Of a stretch of DNA of 64,000 nucleotides, positions 1 to 10,072 are shown piece by piece. This DNA is from Aradus depressus. Taxonomy: Eukaryota; Arthropoda; Insecta; Hemiptera; Aradidae. The notes under the pieces are model-generated. The model did no database searches, had not been told where the DNA came from, and saw nothing but the letters and a program-made list of their open reading frames with translations. Positions within the stretch are counted from its first letter, which is position 1. Every line of letters begins with the position of its first letter. The translations under genes and the position numbers were made by a program. The stretch is taken from NCBI GenBank assembly GCA_963662175.1, contig OY759218.1, forward strand, positions 51,777,427 to 51,841,426. Reading direction: 5' to 3'.

Positions 1-65
1 AAGTCAAAGTTTCCCGGGCAACGCCGGGTATTACTGCTAGTATAAAATATAATGAAAAACGAATG

Positions 66-246
66 TTTTTTTAAAAAATATTGTCTATTTCACAGATAAT
101 ATATAATATGGGAGTACTTTTGGTACTTCGGTAATACTACAGTATTTGTTAAGTCGTGGCTGAAGATAGTAGCAATACCGAAAGTACTCCCATATTATAT
201 ATTATCTGTGAAATAGACAATATTTTTAAAAAAACATACGTTTTCT
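66..246. mobile_element. Foldback element, family A (copy 1)
   Basis: Two arms in inverted orientation both read ATATTGTCTATTTCAC, then an AT block, then GGGAGTACTTT. The outer ends are T- and A-rich and finish near ACATACGTTTT. The right half (150-190, plus strand) carries a hammerhead-like core: CTGAAGA at 160-166, one extra T, a short hairpin, GAAA at 180-183 and the palindrome AGTACT followed by C. The left arm's equivalent core is degenerate. No coding capacity is visible. Non-autonomous element; superfamily not certain, but family B in this window shares the terminal block. Confidence 0.7.
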
Positions 247-284
247 ATATTTTTATCAAGTGTTACACAATATCTCTGCAAAAA

Positions 285-506
285 TGTTAAAGATCATATT
301 GTCTATTTCACAAGATATATAAAATATATGGGAGTACTTTCGGTATTGCTACTATCTTCAGCCACGACTTAAGAAATACAGTATTTGAAGATGTTAACAT
401 AATTTGAAGATGTTATGGTTGAAGATGGTAACAATACCGAAAGTATGCCCATATATTTTATATACCTTGTGAAATAGAAAATATTTCTAAAAAACATACG
501 TTTTTC
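285..506. mobile_element. Foldback element, family A (copy 2)
   Basis: Second copy beside the first. The left arm has the core on the minus strand (330-361), the right arm on the plus strand (419-446), the latter with TTGAAGA in place of CTGAAGA and a stem II of GGTA pairing with TACC. Both arms end in the block ATATTGTCTATTTCACAAG. The centre contains a short duplication of AATTTGAAGATGTTA-like sequence. No open frame. Confidence 0.7.
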
Positions 507-599
507 TTAATAATTTTTAGTAGGCATGTCTGGCTGTTTCCCAAACAGCGAATTCTACGAATAATAAAAAGCATTCAAAATTAAATTTTTCAAATCAAT

Positions 600-769
600 T
601 GTTTTGTAAGTGTCCGCTTAAAATAGGTAAATTTTTCTCTTAATGTCGAAAAATTGGTTGTCCGCGTCCGTTAGAGGGGTGTCCGTTGCGAGGGGGGTAA
701 AAATACAGTTTTCCTATATTTCGGGCAGTGACATCGTAAGGAGAGGTGTCCGTGAATAGGGGTTTTACT
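600..769 (-). mobile_element. Tigger/pogo-like terminal fragment
   Basis: Read on the minus strand from 769 the sequence begins CAGTAAAACCCCTATTCACG, followed by further GTCCG/GGACA repeats. This is the kind of terminal sequence seen in Tigger/pogo elements (CAGTA.A.CCTC....ATCCG). Only one end is recognisable, so this is a fragment. Similar ends occur at 22183-22696, 26081-26625, 31511-31763 and 47469-47562. Confidence 0.4.
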
Positions 770-774
770 GTACC

Positions 775-860
775 AAGGCCCGGGGTAGTGGCTGAGGGGA
801 CAAGGCATTAGATGTATCGGGTTCGATCCCCGTTAATGATTTATGTTTTTTTTTTGTTTT
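775..860 (+). repeat. tRNA-like sequence (probable SINE head or tRNA relic)
   Basis: An A-box-like TGGCTGAGGGG (789-799) is followed 20 bases later by a perfect B box GGTTCGATCCC (820-830), flanked by CGGG and CCCG, which pair as a T-arm. A long T run (845 on) could end polymerase III transcription. No convincing acceptor stem or full cloverleaf is visible, so I do not call a tRNA gene. Confidence 0.4.
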
Positions 861-1114
861 TTTCTTAAGAAGCTACACTAAATAATATTAATTTAAAATC
901 TAAGACTTTGGGAGTGCTAGAAACAAAGTAGAGAAATGTAAAAGTTAATACAAATACAGTGGCCTAGGCAGTGATTTGGGAGTGGGGGGTGGTAACAGTA
1001 AACAAAATATACTGTTGGCGGGTGGATAGCGCTGGTGCCACCACGTGCTCTATACCAGGCCGCCATCCTCCCACAACCGTTATTTTTCTTTTACTAAGTG
1101 ACGTTTGCTTACGG

Positions 1115-1513
1115 CAGGGGTGGCCAACCCAAATATATAATCTTGGGGGCCACTTTGCAACTGTGTTATAATCCCGCGGGCCGCATATAAACTTATATAT
1201 CCCCATATTAGATTTAGACCCACTACAAACATTTTTGGAGTGAAAATTTAAAACATTTTTAAATGAATTATTATTGTTTTTATTATTATTCATACATATA
1301 AACATAGATAATATAATAATGAAATTATCGAATAATATTTAATTTATTTAATTAGTGAGATATTTGTTTCTCAACTCTTTCACTTAGCTTTTGCAAGTCG
1401 ATCTCAATGCGTGTATTTGCACATGTTTTGTGCAAAAACATATTTTGTAAAATTGTGATGAATCTCGCGGGCCGTAAAATTATTCAAGGCGGGCCGCGGG
1501 TTGACCACTCCTG
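1115..1513. mobile_element. Non-autonomous hAT element (MITE)
   Basis: The left end reads CAGGGGTGGCCAACCC and the right end, as reverse complement, CAGGAGTGGTCAACCC. Both are followed inward by GGGCCGC-rich DNA, as in many hAT MITEs. Flanking 8-bp sequences GCTTACGG and GCTTAGGG differ at one base and fit the 8-bp target duplication of hAT. Length is 399 bp and there is no transposase. Confidence 0.75.
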
Positions 1514-2369
1514 GCTTAGGGGATGATTTGAAGGTAATAGGAATAATACCTGTATCTGAAAAAATACAAGTAATGATGTTTTCGCGCTATGAAAAAAAAA
1601 AAAAAAAAAAAAAACAACAGGGTTCCTTCTACACATTTGAAACACTCCGAATCTGCAAAATTAATTTTTTGTTTCATGAAAATAAAACAATCGGAGTTTA
1701 ATTACCAGTGAACAAAATGGATAGGTATTATAAAAACTAAAAACAAAACTTAAACTGTGTAAAATTGTCGTTTTTCAGGTACGGGGTAAGAATATCTGAT
1801 TTGCAAGCATTAAATGAAAATTCAGAGAAAAAATCAACCCCCCTCCCCCCGAACGCCCCTGCACTCCAGTCTCCACGTTATGCATTAAATTCATTTTCTA
1901 TTCGTTTGCAGATTGAAAATGTATCTGTAGAACATTATTAGCAGATGCTGGTTAGAGCGGAACGGAACCGAAGGATAGAGGACGAGAGGGTGTTTTCCAA
2001 GTGGATACCGCTTGTTGACAATGATTATGATATCGTTGGTTTGTTTGAAGAACGTGCTTTCTAGAACATTACTTGTCGAAATTTTCAAATGAGTTGTTTT
2101 TGTGGGGTTTATATTAACTAAATACAATTACGTGTAATTAGGTACAATAAAAAAATAAAAATAAACGATTAAAGGTTTTGTAATTTTTATTTTGTTTTAA
2201 ACTTTCATAAAACCATTTTTGATTACAATTTTAATTGTATATGCGTGCAATATTTGTGGACCAAAACACACATGACCTGATTTCACGAAATCATTTCTAA
2301 GGTTAATGGAAATATTCCATTTTATAAAATTAACAACCGCGAGTTAAAACACTTTTTGAAAACGAACAT
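1514..2369. other. Stretch without a recognisable gene
   Basis: AT-rich DNA with a 22-base A run near 1593. A 40-codon open frame at 1942-2064 (plus strand) contains an arginine/glutamate-rich peptide (RAERNRRIEDERVF) that could be a transposase scrap, but I cannot place it in a family. Nothing else is supported. Confidence 0.3.
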
Positions 2370-2548
2370 TGGCCTCCAAATGCCCGACGAGAGAACCATT
2401 CGGAACGTTTAAACGTGCTCCGGTGACTTCAGTGGACGTTGAAAGATCATTTAGTAGATATAAAAAAATGTTTAGGTCCGATCGGCAAAGTTTTACTTTT
2501 GAAAATTTGGGGATGTATGTTGTTGCCAACAATTTTAAAAATGAATGA
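2370..2548 (+). pseudogene. hAT transposase C-terminal (dimerisation domain) remnant
   Basis: Reading the frame that ends at the TGA at 2546-2548 gives a peptide with APVTSVDVERSFSRYK, then RQSFTFENLGMYVVAN. This is the typical hAT C-terminal dimerisation motif (SVDVERSFS..K....R..SF..ENL). Only about the last 55 codons remain; the catalytic part upstream is absent or unrecognisable. It may be a relic of the autonomous partner of the hAT MITE at 1115-1513, but that is inference. Confidence 0.65.
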
Positions 2549-2811
2549 CTTTTTTCTTATAACCTTTTTTAGTTAGTTTTGTGTTTTTTTATAATAAATA
2601 ATTTATTTGATTGTGCATATTTTTTTTGTTTTATCTGCATATTTATCAAAAATAAATGCATATTTTATGCACATATTTTTAAGTTTTAATTGCATTAACA
2701 TCCGAGCCCTAGTTATAACAAAATAATCAACACAAATTTAAATCAACAATTAAAATTTTCATGAGTCTAGTCATGCAGTCTTACACAATATCTAGTAGTA
2801 GTAAGTAAGTA

Positions 2812-4323
2812 GGGTAAGGTGCTGTACCTCGCACCTAATTTGACATTTAGATTTTTAATTTTGTCATTTTATTTCAGCCGGTAATGCTGAAGGTGAATTT
2901 TAATTCTGTCGCATCTCATGTATCAAATGCAATTTTTTAACAAAATTTACAATATTTTTTTTGCGGTTGAATGATAAAAGTTTTTTGGGACCAAGGCATG
3001 GTGTTGTACCTTGGCCCTAGAGTGTTTGTACCTTGGTCCATGCCTGGTTCTAACTCGGAATTCTCTGTTTTTGAGCAATTTTTTAACTTCGAAGCAAGAA
3101 GAATAAATAAAGAACTTTTTTCTACAAAAGAAATAAAAAGGAACATAAGTAATAACAGATTATCTTTTTTATTTTATTTTCAGATTTTATTTTTCACTTG
3201 AAAATAATATCAACAAATGGTTTTCCAAAAGAAATGTTCATTCCACACGATAAGTACTTAAGTCAACTCCGAAAATTAATTTTTGGCGCTGTCTGGAAGA
3301 TCCAGTTAAGCTACTTGGATTGGGAAGCTTAAACACAATATCTTTCCTCAATGAAATCTGGCTTTCGTATTTGTCACGGAAATTGCGAAGCCAATTTTTT
3401 CCTGCTATTTTTTTTGTGACCCAAGATTCGTCACATGTTTTCTTATTTTCTTTTGCGAACTGATAGGATAAGTTTCGAACTTGTTTCAATATTAATCCGT
3501 AGTGGAGATATGCAGCTGTTTTAATATATTCCACTAGAAGCCGTTCCTCTTGGTGTGAAAATACTTTTTTTACATCATTGCCCTTTATGTAAACAAATTT
3601 TTGGACGCCGGATTTCTTATATGTTTTCAATTGACGCAGCAGCGTTGTTTTTGACAGATTAAAATGCTTGGCAGCTCCATATACAGACATTTCTTTTTTA
3701 AGGGTCAGTTCAACGGCTTTCTCGAGGTCTTCTGCCAAGATGGATTCCCTCTTTTTTCCTACTTTGCTTCGAGGCATGATTTTATCTGCAACAACCTTAA
3801 GACACAATAATAAGAACTAAAATAATTAATTTATTAATTACAATTATTGTACCTGGAAGTTGTTTTTAGGTTTTACAAAAAATATAAAAATTATTTTGGT
3901 TAAATTTGATAGACCTTGGTCCTGACAAGTTGTACCTTGGCCCTAGGACCGAGGTACAACATTGTTCACGGACCAAGGTACAACATGGGGCCCTTCAACA
4001 CATTTGTTTGTATCATCATTTTAAAAGCTTGTTTAGCTTCGTTCTTCACTAGCCATTAGTAACACTTTCAGTAATTATAACAGTTTAATACTAAATCAGT
4101 TTTATATCACCTGGAGGACATAAATAAAAACAAAAAATTACTTACTGTTTGGGTAGCTTTAACAAAAAAACTGTTTCACTGAGACACTAAACAAAACACT
4201 TGGCTATTACCTCCACAGTTCAGAAGCAGGATGAGAAATACAATGAGTAATCCACATTAGGAAAGCAGAAAAACCACTAGGCAGCGCTGAAATCGCATGG
4301 GTCCGAGGTACAGCACTTTCCCC
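2812..4323. mobile_element. Pogo-like DNA transposon with DNA-binding ORF only
   Basis: The terminal inverted repeats read GGGTAAGGTGCTGTACCTCG on the left and, as reverse complement, GGGGAAAGTGCTGTACCTCG on the right. A TA dinucleotide flanks each end (2810-2811 and 4324-4325), as expected for Tc1/mariner/pogo insertion. Internal copies of TTGTACCTTGG and its reverse complement lie near 3003-3035 and 3928-3983; they look like transposase-binding subterminal repeats. The only coding part is the minus-strand frame at 3238-3807. Confidence 0.7.
3238..3807 (-). pseudogene. Pogo/CENP-B-like transposase fragment (DNA-binding half)
   Basis: The likely first methionine is at 3777 (MPRSKVGKKRES); upstream sequence to 3807 may be intron or leader. 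Residues about 30-60 form a Pipsqueak-type helix-turn-helix (EKAVEL...MSVYGAAKHFNLS). The second half has the CENP-B-type helix-turn-helix pattern ending AGKNWLRNFRDKYESQISLRK. In the family these two domains bind the transposon ends and are followed by a DDE catalytic domain. Here the frame stops after about 190 codons and no DDE domain is present within the element, so it cannot be an active transposase alone. The frame is free of stops throughout. A real donor-like CAGTAAGT lies near 4140 on the minus strand and suggests the gene once had an intron. Confidence 0.65.
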
Positions 4324-4892
4324 TATCCTTAATTAAATGAGCATTAATTTTCTTTTTTTTTCAGCAAATCGGTCCAACCCTTTTTTAGCTGAAATTTATT
4401 TTTTACTGTTTCATTCTCGTTCAGCTGATAGCACTAAATGTACTCTAAAAAAAAATTATTTTCACTTTTGACTTTCATTGAATACATTCTAAAATATGCA
4501 GTTATTCTTAATAGTCCTTTTTATTTTAGGTAAACATTGCACCGCCGTGCGGAGTTTTTGGGAGAGATTTTTTAATTGCCGCGCGTTGTGTTGTGACACG
4601 CACGACGATGCATTCGCTAAACCCTCATACTTCGCCGATTGGCAGCATTCGTCGGAGTCCAAACTTTAAGAAAGCATAATTTGAATCCGAATAACGTTTG
4701 ACTGGGAAACTCAAGCTTTCTATATCCTTGTCTTGACTGTAATGTTTGTCTGTGGTGGAGTTGTCTTTATATATATATATTTTTTTTTTTTTTTTTTTTT
4801 AATTAGGTACATTAAATCGCACTTTTCTGGGGTGGCATCGGCATTCTGGGAAGGGCCTCTCCCCCTCCCCCCCCCCCCCTCCCCTAGCTACG
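4324..4892. other. Stretch without a recognisable gene
   Basis: Contains GC-richer DNA around 4540-4680, a T run near 4770-4800 and a C-rich tract near 4860-4882. No coding region or repeat family is supported. Confidence 0.3.
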
Positions 4893-4966
4893 CCAACGAG
4901 TGGGTGACAAAAGAGCACTCGCTACTAGGCAAAATGATCTCGTAATTGAGGTCCGGGCATAAGACA
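4893..4966 (+). repeat. SINE 3' fragment
   Basis: GTGACAAAAGAGCACTCG, then TACTAGGC..ATCTCGTAATTGAGG..CCGGGCATAAGA, matches the 3' part of the tRNA-derived SINE seen in full at 7027-7310. The SINE head is missing here. Confidence 0.55.
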
Positions 4967-5211
4967 AACAGAAAAAAAATCAGCAATAGAAACAAATCAA
5001 TATTAAACATAACATGGTGGGTGGTGAGTCGTCGGTTGGTGGATCTCAGCGTCTAAAGAGGTATTGTGGATATCGATTTTTTAGCGAGGTTTTTAAATAT
5101 AAATTTGTGACTTTAGAAAAATCGGACAATATAACAATGCGTGTGAGGAACAGGAACGAGTTTTTCAGTACTTCACGAATTTACATGTTACATGCCGCCA
5201 AATTTTTAACT

Positions 5212-6278
5212 AATAATTATCTTATTTGATACGTAGGTATCCAATAATAATTATCTTATTTCATATGTAGGTATCCAATATTAATTATCATATTTGATAT
5301 GTAGGTATCCAATATTAATTATCTTATTTGATATGTAGGTATCCAATATTAATTATCTTATTTGATATGTAGGTATCCAATATTAATTATCTTATTTGAT
5401 ATGTAGGTATCCAATATTAATTATCTTATTTGATATGTAGGTATCCAATATTAATTATCTTATTTGATATGTAGGTATCCAATATTAATTATCTTATTTG
5501 ATATGTAGGTATCCAATATTAATTATCTTATTTCATATGTAGGTATCCAATATTAATTATCATATTTGATATGTAGGTATCCAATATTAATTATCTTATT
5601 TGATATGTAGGTATCCAATATTAATTATCATATTTGATATGTAGGTATCCAATATTAATTATCTTATTTCATATGTAGGTATCCAATAATAATTATCTTA
5701 TTTCATATGTAGGTATCCAATAATAATTATCTTATTTCATATGTAGGTATCCAATATTAATTATCATATTTGATATGTAGGTATCCAATATTAATTATCT
5801 TATTTCATATGTAGGTATCCAATATTAATTATCATATTTCATATGTAGGTATCCAATATTAATTATCTTATTTCATATGTAGGTATCCAATATTAATTAT
5901 GTTATTTGATATGTAGGTATCCAATATTAATTATCTTATTTGATATGTAGGTATCCAATAATAATTATCTTATTTCATATGTAGGTATCCAATATTAATT
6001 ATCATATTTGATATGTAGGTATCCAATATTAATTATCTTATTTGATATGTAGGTATCCAATATTAATTATCTTATTTGATATGTAGGTATCCAATATTAA
6101 TTATCTTATTTGATATGTAGGTATCCAATATTAATTATCTTATTTAATAAGTAGGTATCCAATATTAATTATCGTATTTGATATGTGGATATCCAATATT
6201 AATTATCTTATTTGATATGTGGGTATCCAATATTAATTATTTTATTTGATATGTAGGAATCCAATATTAATTATCTTA
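5212..6278. repeat. 34-bp minisatellite, about 31 copies
   Basis: The unit is TAGGTATCCAATATTAATTA followed by TCTTATTTGATATG. Copies differ at a few fixed sites: TTAATT or ATAATT, CTTA or CATA, GATATG or CATATG. These variants recur in runs, so the array probably grew by duplicating blocks of several units. The last units near 6150-6270 are more diverged. No reading frame persists. Confidence 0.95.
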
Positions 6279-6744
6279 AGCTGATTGCATCGATATTACC
6301 AAAAAAAAGAATTGAACGTATAAAATAATGTTTTATTAAAAATTCTGCATTTGAAATATAATTTTGTCTTCTTTTCCTCTGAACACACATACACAATGTT
6401 TACACGTAACTATAATTGTACTAATTCACATTTTTTTTTTTTTTTTTTTTAACGATATTTACTTAATTTGTGAAGCATTTTACAATTTGTTGATTTTCCC
6501 AGATCCTTATACAATTACTGTCTACTACAATTGCTTATTCCTCGGAACAATTGACATTTAGAGTTGAGTGTGGTCTCATTAGAGAGAAAAAAAAATGGGA
6601 ATACCCGAGACTTGTTTATTTTCTAAGATTATATTATAAATTTTGCGTCAATGAACATATTTTCATCAATACTTAAAATACCTCGCCATAAATTTTTTGC
6701 ACAGTCTCCCATTGGTGATACACATATCGTACAAAATAAGTCGT

Positions 6745-7021
6745 CGGGTAATCCACCGGCAATGTGCTTCCCCAGCGCGAATTTATCAATTAAGTTCTTG
6801 CTCTCCCTCCAGAACCAATGTACCGTTTGGGCTAAAAATCAGTAGTTGACTTACATAGTGGCTTCTCAATCCTCATACTACATTGTGCGTCGATACATTC
6901 ATTACATCGACAATTATTAGGGTTTTTGAGTCAAGCCTCCCCCTTACATTTGGCCGATTTCGCTGGAAATTATTAGGTGCTGTCTTTATGGGGTTTTGAA
7001 TTTAAATGTAAAATTTCATGG
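6745..7021. repeat. Dispersed degenerate repeat family R (copy)
   Basis: Contains the family's signature phrases: GTGCTTCCCCAGCGCGAATT, GTCGATACATTCATTACATC, then GGGTTTTTGAGTCAAGCC and GGCCGATTTCGCTGGAAATT. The same phrases, in either orientation, recur at 8784-9270, 15740-15985, 26925-27445, 32640-33165, 41385-41830, 56655-56815 and 58440-58560. Where units are tandem the spacing is about 120-142 bp. Family identity unknown. Confidence 0.6.
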
Positions 7022-7026
7022 CGAGG

Positions 7027-7310
7027 GCGTCGGTAGCTCAGAGGTAACATGCTAGCCTACTGAGCTCAAGATAGCGGGTATCTTGGACATGAAAAAACCT
7101 TGAGCATGCCGTCCTTCGCATCGGCGTTAAGCGATGGTCCCGAGCTTGTACGAAGTCAGGTACTCGTTAAAGACCCCTAACTAAGGTGAATAATAATTTA
7201 GGGTAGGCAAAGTGTAGGACTCCCATAGTGGATTCGGGCTCATGTCCACCAGAGCGACAAAAGAGCACTGGTAGTAGGCGATATAACCTCGTAATAAGAC
7301 CCAACACAGA
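7027..7310 (+). mobile_element. tRNA-derived SINE
   Basis: The head has a good A box (TAGCTCAGAGG, about 7034-7044) followed by GGTAACATGC, like the D-arm of a tRNA. The body contains CGTTAAGCGATGGTCCCGAG and GTACTCGTTAAAGACCCCTA; the tail contains GGCTCATGTCCACCAGAGCG and ends in a T run. Other copies lie at 52412-52730, 20570-20830, 24437-24523 and 4893-4966. The B box is clearest in the 52-kb copy (GGTTCGGAACA). Confidence 0.7.
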
Positions 7311-7446
7311 ATTTTTTTTTTCTTTTGGGATCAGGTGTCGGGAAATATGAAATTCCGGTGAAAACGCAACTTCAAATTTCTGAATAATTTCTACTTGGTA
7401 TAACTGGGGAAGTAAAAGTAGCTAAATGAAATGCCACGAGCTTCCG

Positions 7447-8494
7447 GAAATTAAATATTCATTAATTCCGAAGGAAGAGGTTAATGAAGCAAAGAGTGTC
7501 CTTCATGGCTGGTAAAGGGCTGTAATTAAATATTCATTATTTCCGAAGGAAGAGGTTAAGGAAGCAAAGAGTGTCCTTCATGGCTGGTAAAGGGCTGTAA
7601 TTAAATATTCATTAATTCCGAAGGAAGAGGTTAATGAAGCAAAGAGTGTCCTTCATGGCTGGTAAAGGGCTGTAATTAAATATTCATTAATTCCGAAGGA
7701 AGAGGTTAATGAAGCAAAGAGTGTCCTTCATGGCTGGTAAAGGGCTGTAATTAAATATTCATTAATTCCGAAGGAAGAGGTTAATGAAGCAAAGAGTGTC
7801 CTTCATGGCTGGTAAAGGGCTGTAATTAAATATTCATTAATTCCGAAGGAAGAGGTTAATGAAGCAAAGAGTGTCCTTCATGGCTGGTAAAGGGCTGTAA
7901 TTAAATATTCATTAATTCCGAAGGAAGAGGTTAATGAAGCAAAGAGTGTCCTTCATGGCTGGTAAAGGGCAGTAATTAAATATTCATTAATTCCGAAGGA
8001 AGAGGTTAATGAAGCAAAGAGTGTCCTTCATGGCTGGTAAAGGGCTGTAATTAAATATTCATTAATTCCGAAGGAAGAGGTTAATGAAGCAAAGAGTGTC
8101 CTTCATGGCTGGTAAAGGGCTGTAATTAAATATTCATTAATTCCGAAGGAAGAGGTTAATGAAGCAAAGAGTGTCCTTCATGGCTGGTAAAGGGCTGTAA
8201 TTAAATATTCATTAATTCCGAAGGAAGAGGTTAATGAAGCAAAGAGTGTCCTTCATGGCTGGTAAAGGGCTGTAATTAAATATTCATTAATTCCGAAGGA
8301 AGAGGTTAATGAAGCAAAGAGTGTCCTTCATGGCTGGTAAAGGGCTGTAATTAAATATTCATTAATTCCGAAGGAAGAGGTTAATGAAGCAAAGAGTGTC
8401 CTTCATGGCTGGTAAAGGGCTGTAATTAAATATTCATCATTTCCGAAGGAAGATGTTAAGGAAGCAAAGAGGCTGGTAAAGGGCTGCAATTAAA
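7447..8494. repeat. 75-bp minisatellite, about 14 near-identical copies
   Basis: The unit runs from TAATTAAATATTCATTAATT through CCGAAGGAAGAGGTTAATGA to GTCCTTCATGGCTGGTAAAG GGCTG. The central units are almost identical; only the first, second and last units carry several changes, and the last has an internal deletion. This homogeneity suggests recent expansion or gene conversion. Although 75 is a multiple of three, stops occur in each unit, so it is not coding. Confidence 0.95.
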
Positions 8495-8783
8495 ATAACT
8501 GGATTTATATCCTGTATTGCCTTCTGCCATGGAAGTAAAGAAAGATCTTTCTCGAAGAGAAGCGGTATATAGGTCCTTAAAACACAAAAAAGAGTGGAAC
8601 CTAGACAATTATTTAATTATAATGCCAAGTTTTAGATAACCGAAACACTTTCATTGCAATGGTAGAGATCACAGTACCTAAGAAATTCGATGTTGAGTTT
8701 TCACTAGAATTTCGTGTTGTCCGACCCATTGATTCGAAAAAAAAATCAAAAAGTCGTCGGTGAGATCGTTAGGACTAAAACTC

Positions 8784-9270
8784 AATATTTGACTTGAATA
8801 GTGGCTTCTGAATCCTCATACTAAATTTTGTGTCCATCTATTCATTGCATCGGCAGTTATTCGGGTATTTAAGTCGAGCCCAAGTTCTCTGGTCCTCCTT
8901 CCTTTCGGCCGATTTCGCGGAACATTAATAGGTGGCACCCTTATAGGATTTCGAAATTAAATATAGAATTTCTTGTCGATACATTCATTACATCGGCAGA
9001 TGTTGGGATTTTTGAGTTGAGCCCCCTCCTGATCCCCTTCGGCTGATTCCGCTGAAAATTAATAGCTGCAGTCTTTATAGGGCCTTGAATTCACGCATGA
9101 AATTTCGTGACAAAACATTAATTACAACGGCAGTTATTAGAGTTTTTGTGTTAAGCCTTCTCCTAATCCCCCCTTCCCTCTAGCCGATTTGGCTGAAAAT
9201 CAATGTGTCGTCCTCAGAAGGTTCTGGATATACATGTAAAATTTTGTGTCGATACATTCATTCTATCGGG
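8784..9270. repeat. Repeat family R, tandem array of about 3.5 units
   Basis: Four successive occurrences of the TCGATACATTCATT..ATCGGCAG phrase at roughly 134-139 bp spacing, with GAGCCCCCTCCTGATCCCC and CCGATTTCG.GAA.ATTAATAG between them. Units are 70-85 percent alike by eye. Confidence 0.65.
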
Positions 9271-9289
9271 AATTATTGTGTTCACAGAC

Positions 9290-9480
9290 AGAAATTGTGT
9301 ACTCACAACTCACAGTTCACTATAAAACACAAACACCACCTTCACCACACATATCTCACTCGGGTCATTATAAGGCCCTGAAGAAGGAAATAAAAAGTTT
9401 CCGAAACGTTGGCCAAATACTGAGTTTTTTATTTACACGACAGAAGCTCTGCTTCGTTTAACATTTGAGTTGAGGTTGAG
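9290..9480 (+). mobile_element. Fragment with hammerhead-like core (family C)
   Basis: Between CACTCGGGTCATTATAAGGC and CTCTGCTTCGTTTAAC lies a core: CTGAAGA (9378-9384), one extra A, a 5-bp stem II (GGAAA with TTTCC), GAAA (9403-9406), the palindrome ACGT and then T. GGCC on both sides can pair as stem I. Hammerhead motifs of this minimal type are known from Penelope-like retroelements. No reverse transcriptase is present, so the element class is inference. Confidence 0.5.
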
Positions 9481-9777
9481 ACCTGGTCTACATTATTTCA
9501 AGGGGGGAGGTACGTGCAACCCCCTTCATGTGCACCAATGGCTGTTAGATGTAGGTGTCAAAAGAAGGCGCCATACATGCCATTTTTTCACAAATGCGTT
9601 TTTTCAAAGATTCTGAGTCCATTTGATCTGTTCTACCACTTGAGAACACGAAAACGTTTCAAAACCGGTCAGATCCAAGCTTAAAATGCGCTTGAAAATG
9701 AAGGTGTGCTTCAGCACTGGACGTCTCCACTCATCGATCTAGATTCAAAACCGGCCATCTCCAAATCCGCCAGATAG

Positions 9778-9830
9778 CGCAGCGGTAGCATCGTGATTGC
9801 GATAAGTTCAAGGTTTGTTTTTATAGTGTA
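9778..9830 (+). repeat. tRNA-like fragment
   Basis: TAGCGCAGCGGTAGCATCG is a good polymerase III A box with D-arm character, followed by a weak B box (AAGTTCAAGGTT). Probably a SINE head. It precedes the unidentified open frames at 9873-10744. Confidence 0.35.
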
Positions 9831-9872
9831 AGTCGACGTTTTGTTGAATTTCAGTACTTAATTTTTAACGAG

Positions 9873-9971
9873 ATGGAGAAAAATGATGAAGAAGTGCTTC
9901 CTCATGAGGCACGGAAGAGTAAAAGAGATCCGTCTGGGAGGAAGCAAGAGGTGGCAAAACGACAACGATAG
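9873..9971 (+). pseudogene. Short basic ORF, possible first exon of the next entry
   Basis: A 32-codon frame starting MEKNDEEVLPHE and rich in lysine and arginine (RKSKRDPSGRKQEVAKRQR) ends in TAG directly before GT. If the GT at 9972 were a splice donor, the in-frame stop would remain in the message, so as it stands it cannot be joined productively. Spacing and base composition suggest an old first exon, but no homologue is recognised. Confidence 0.3.
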
Positions 9972-10072
9972 GTTCTATTCATAATAATATCAGTATTCTG
10001 CACAACAAATTTGATCATTCATTCATTACCTACCATTTATTTTCATATTTTTGTCGTAATTTATGTTACAGA

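Noticed and set aside
775..860. Possible tRNA gene (Leu/Ser-like)
   Set aside because: Good B box and T-arm but the acceptor ends do not pair.
5212..8494. Regular repeat arrays that could suggest CRISPR
   Set aside because: Units are head-to-tail with no unique spacers and the DNA is from an animal nucleus; these are minisatellites.
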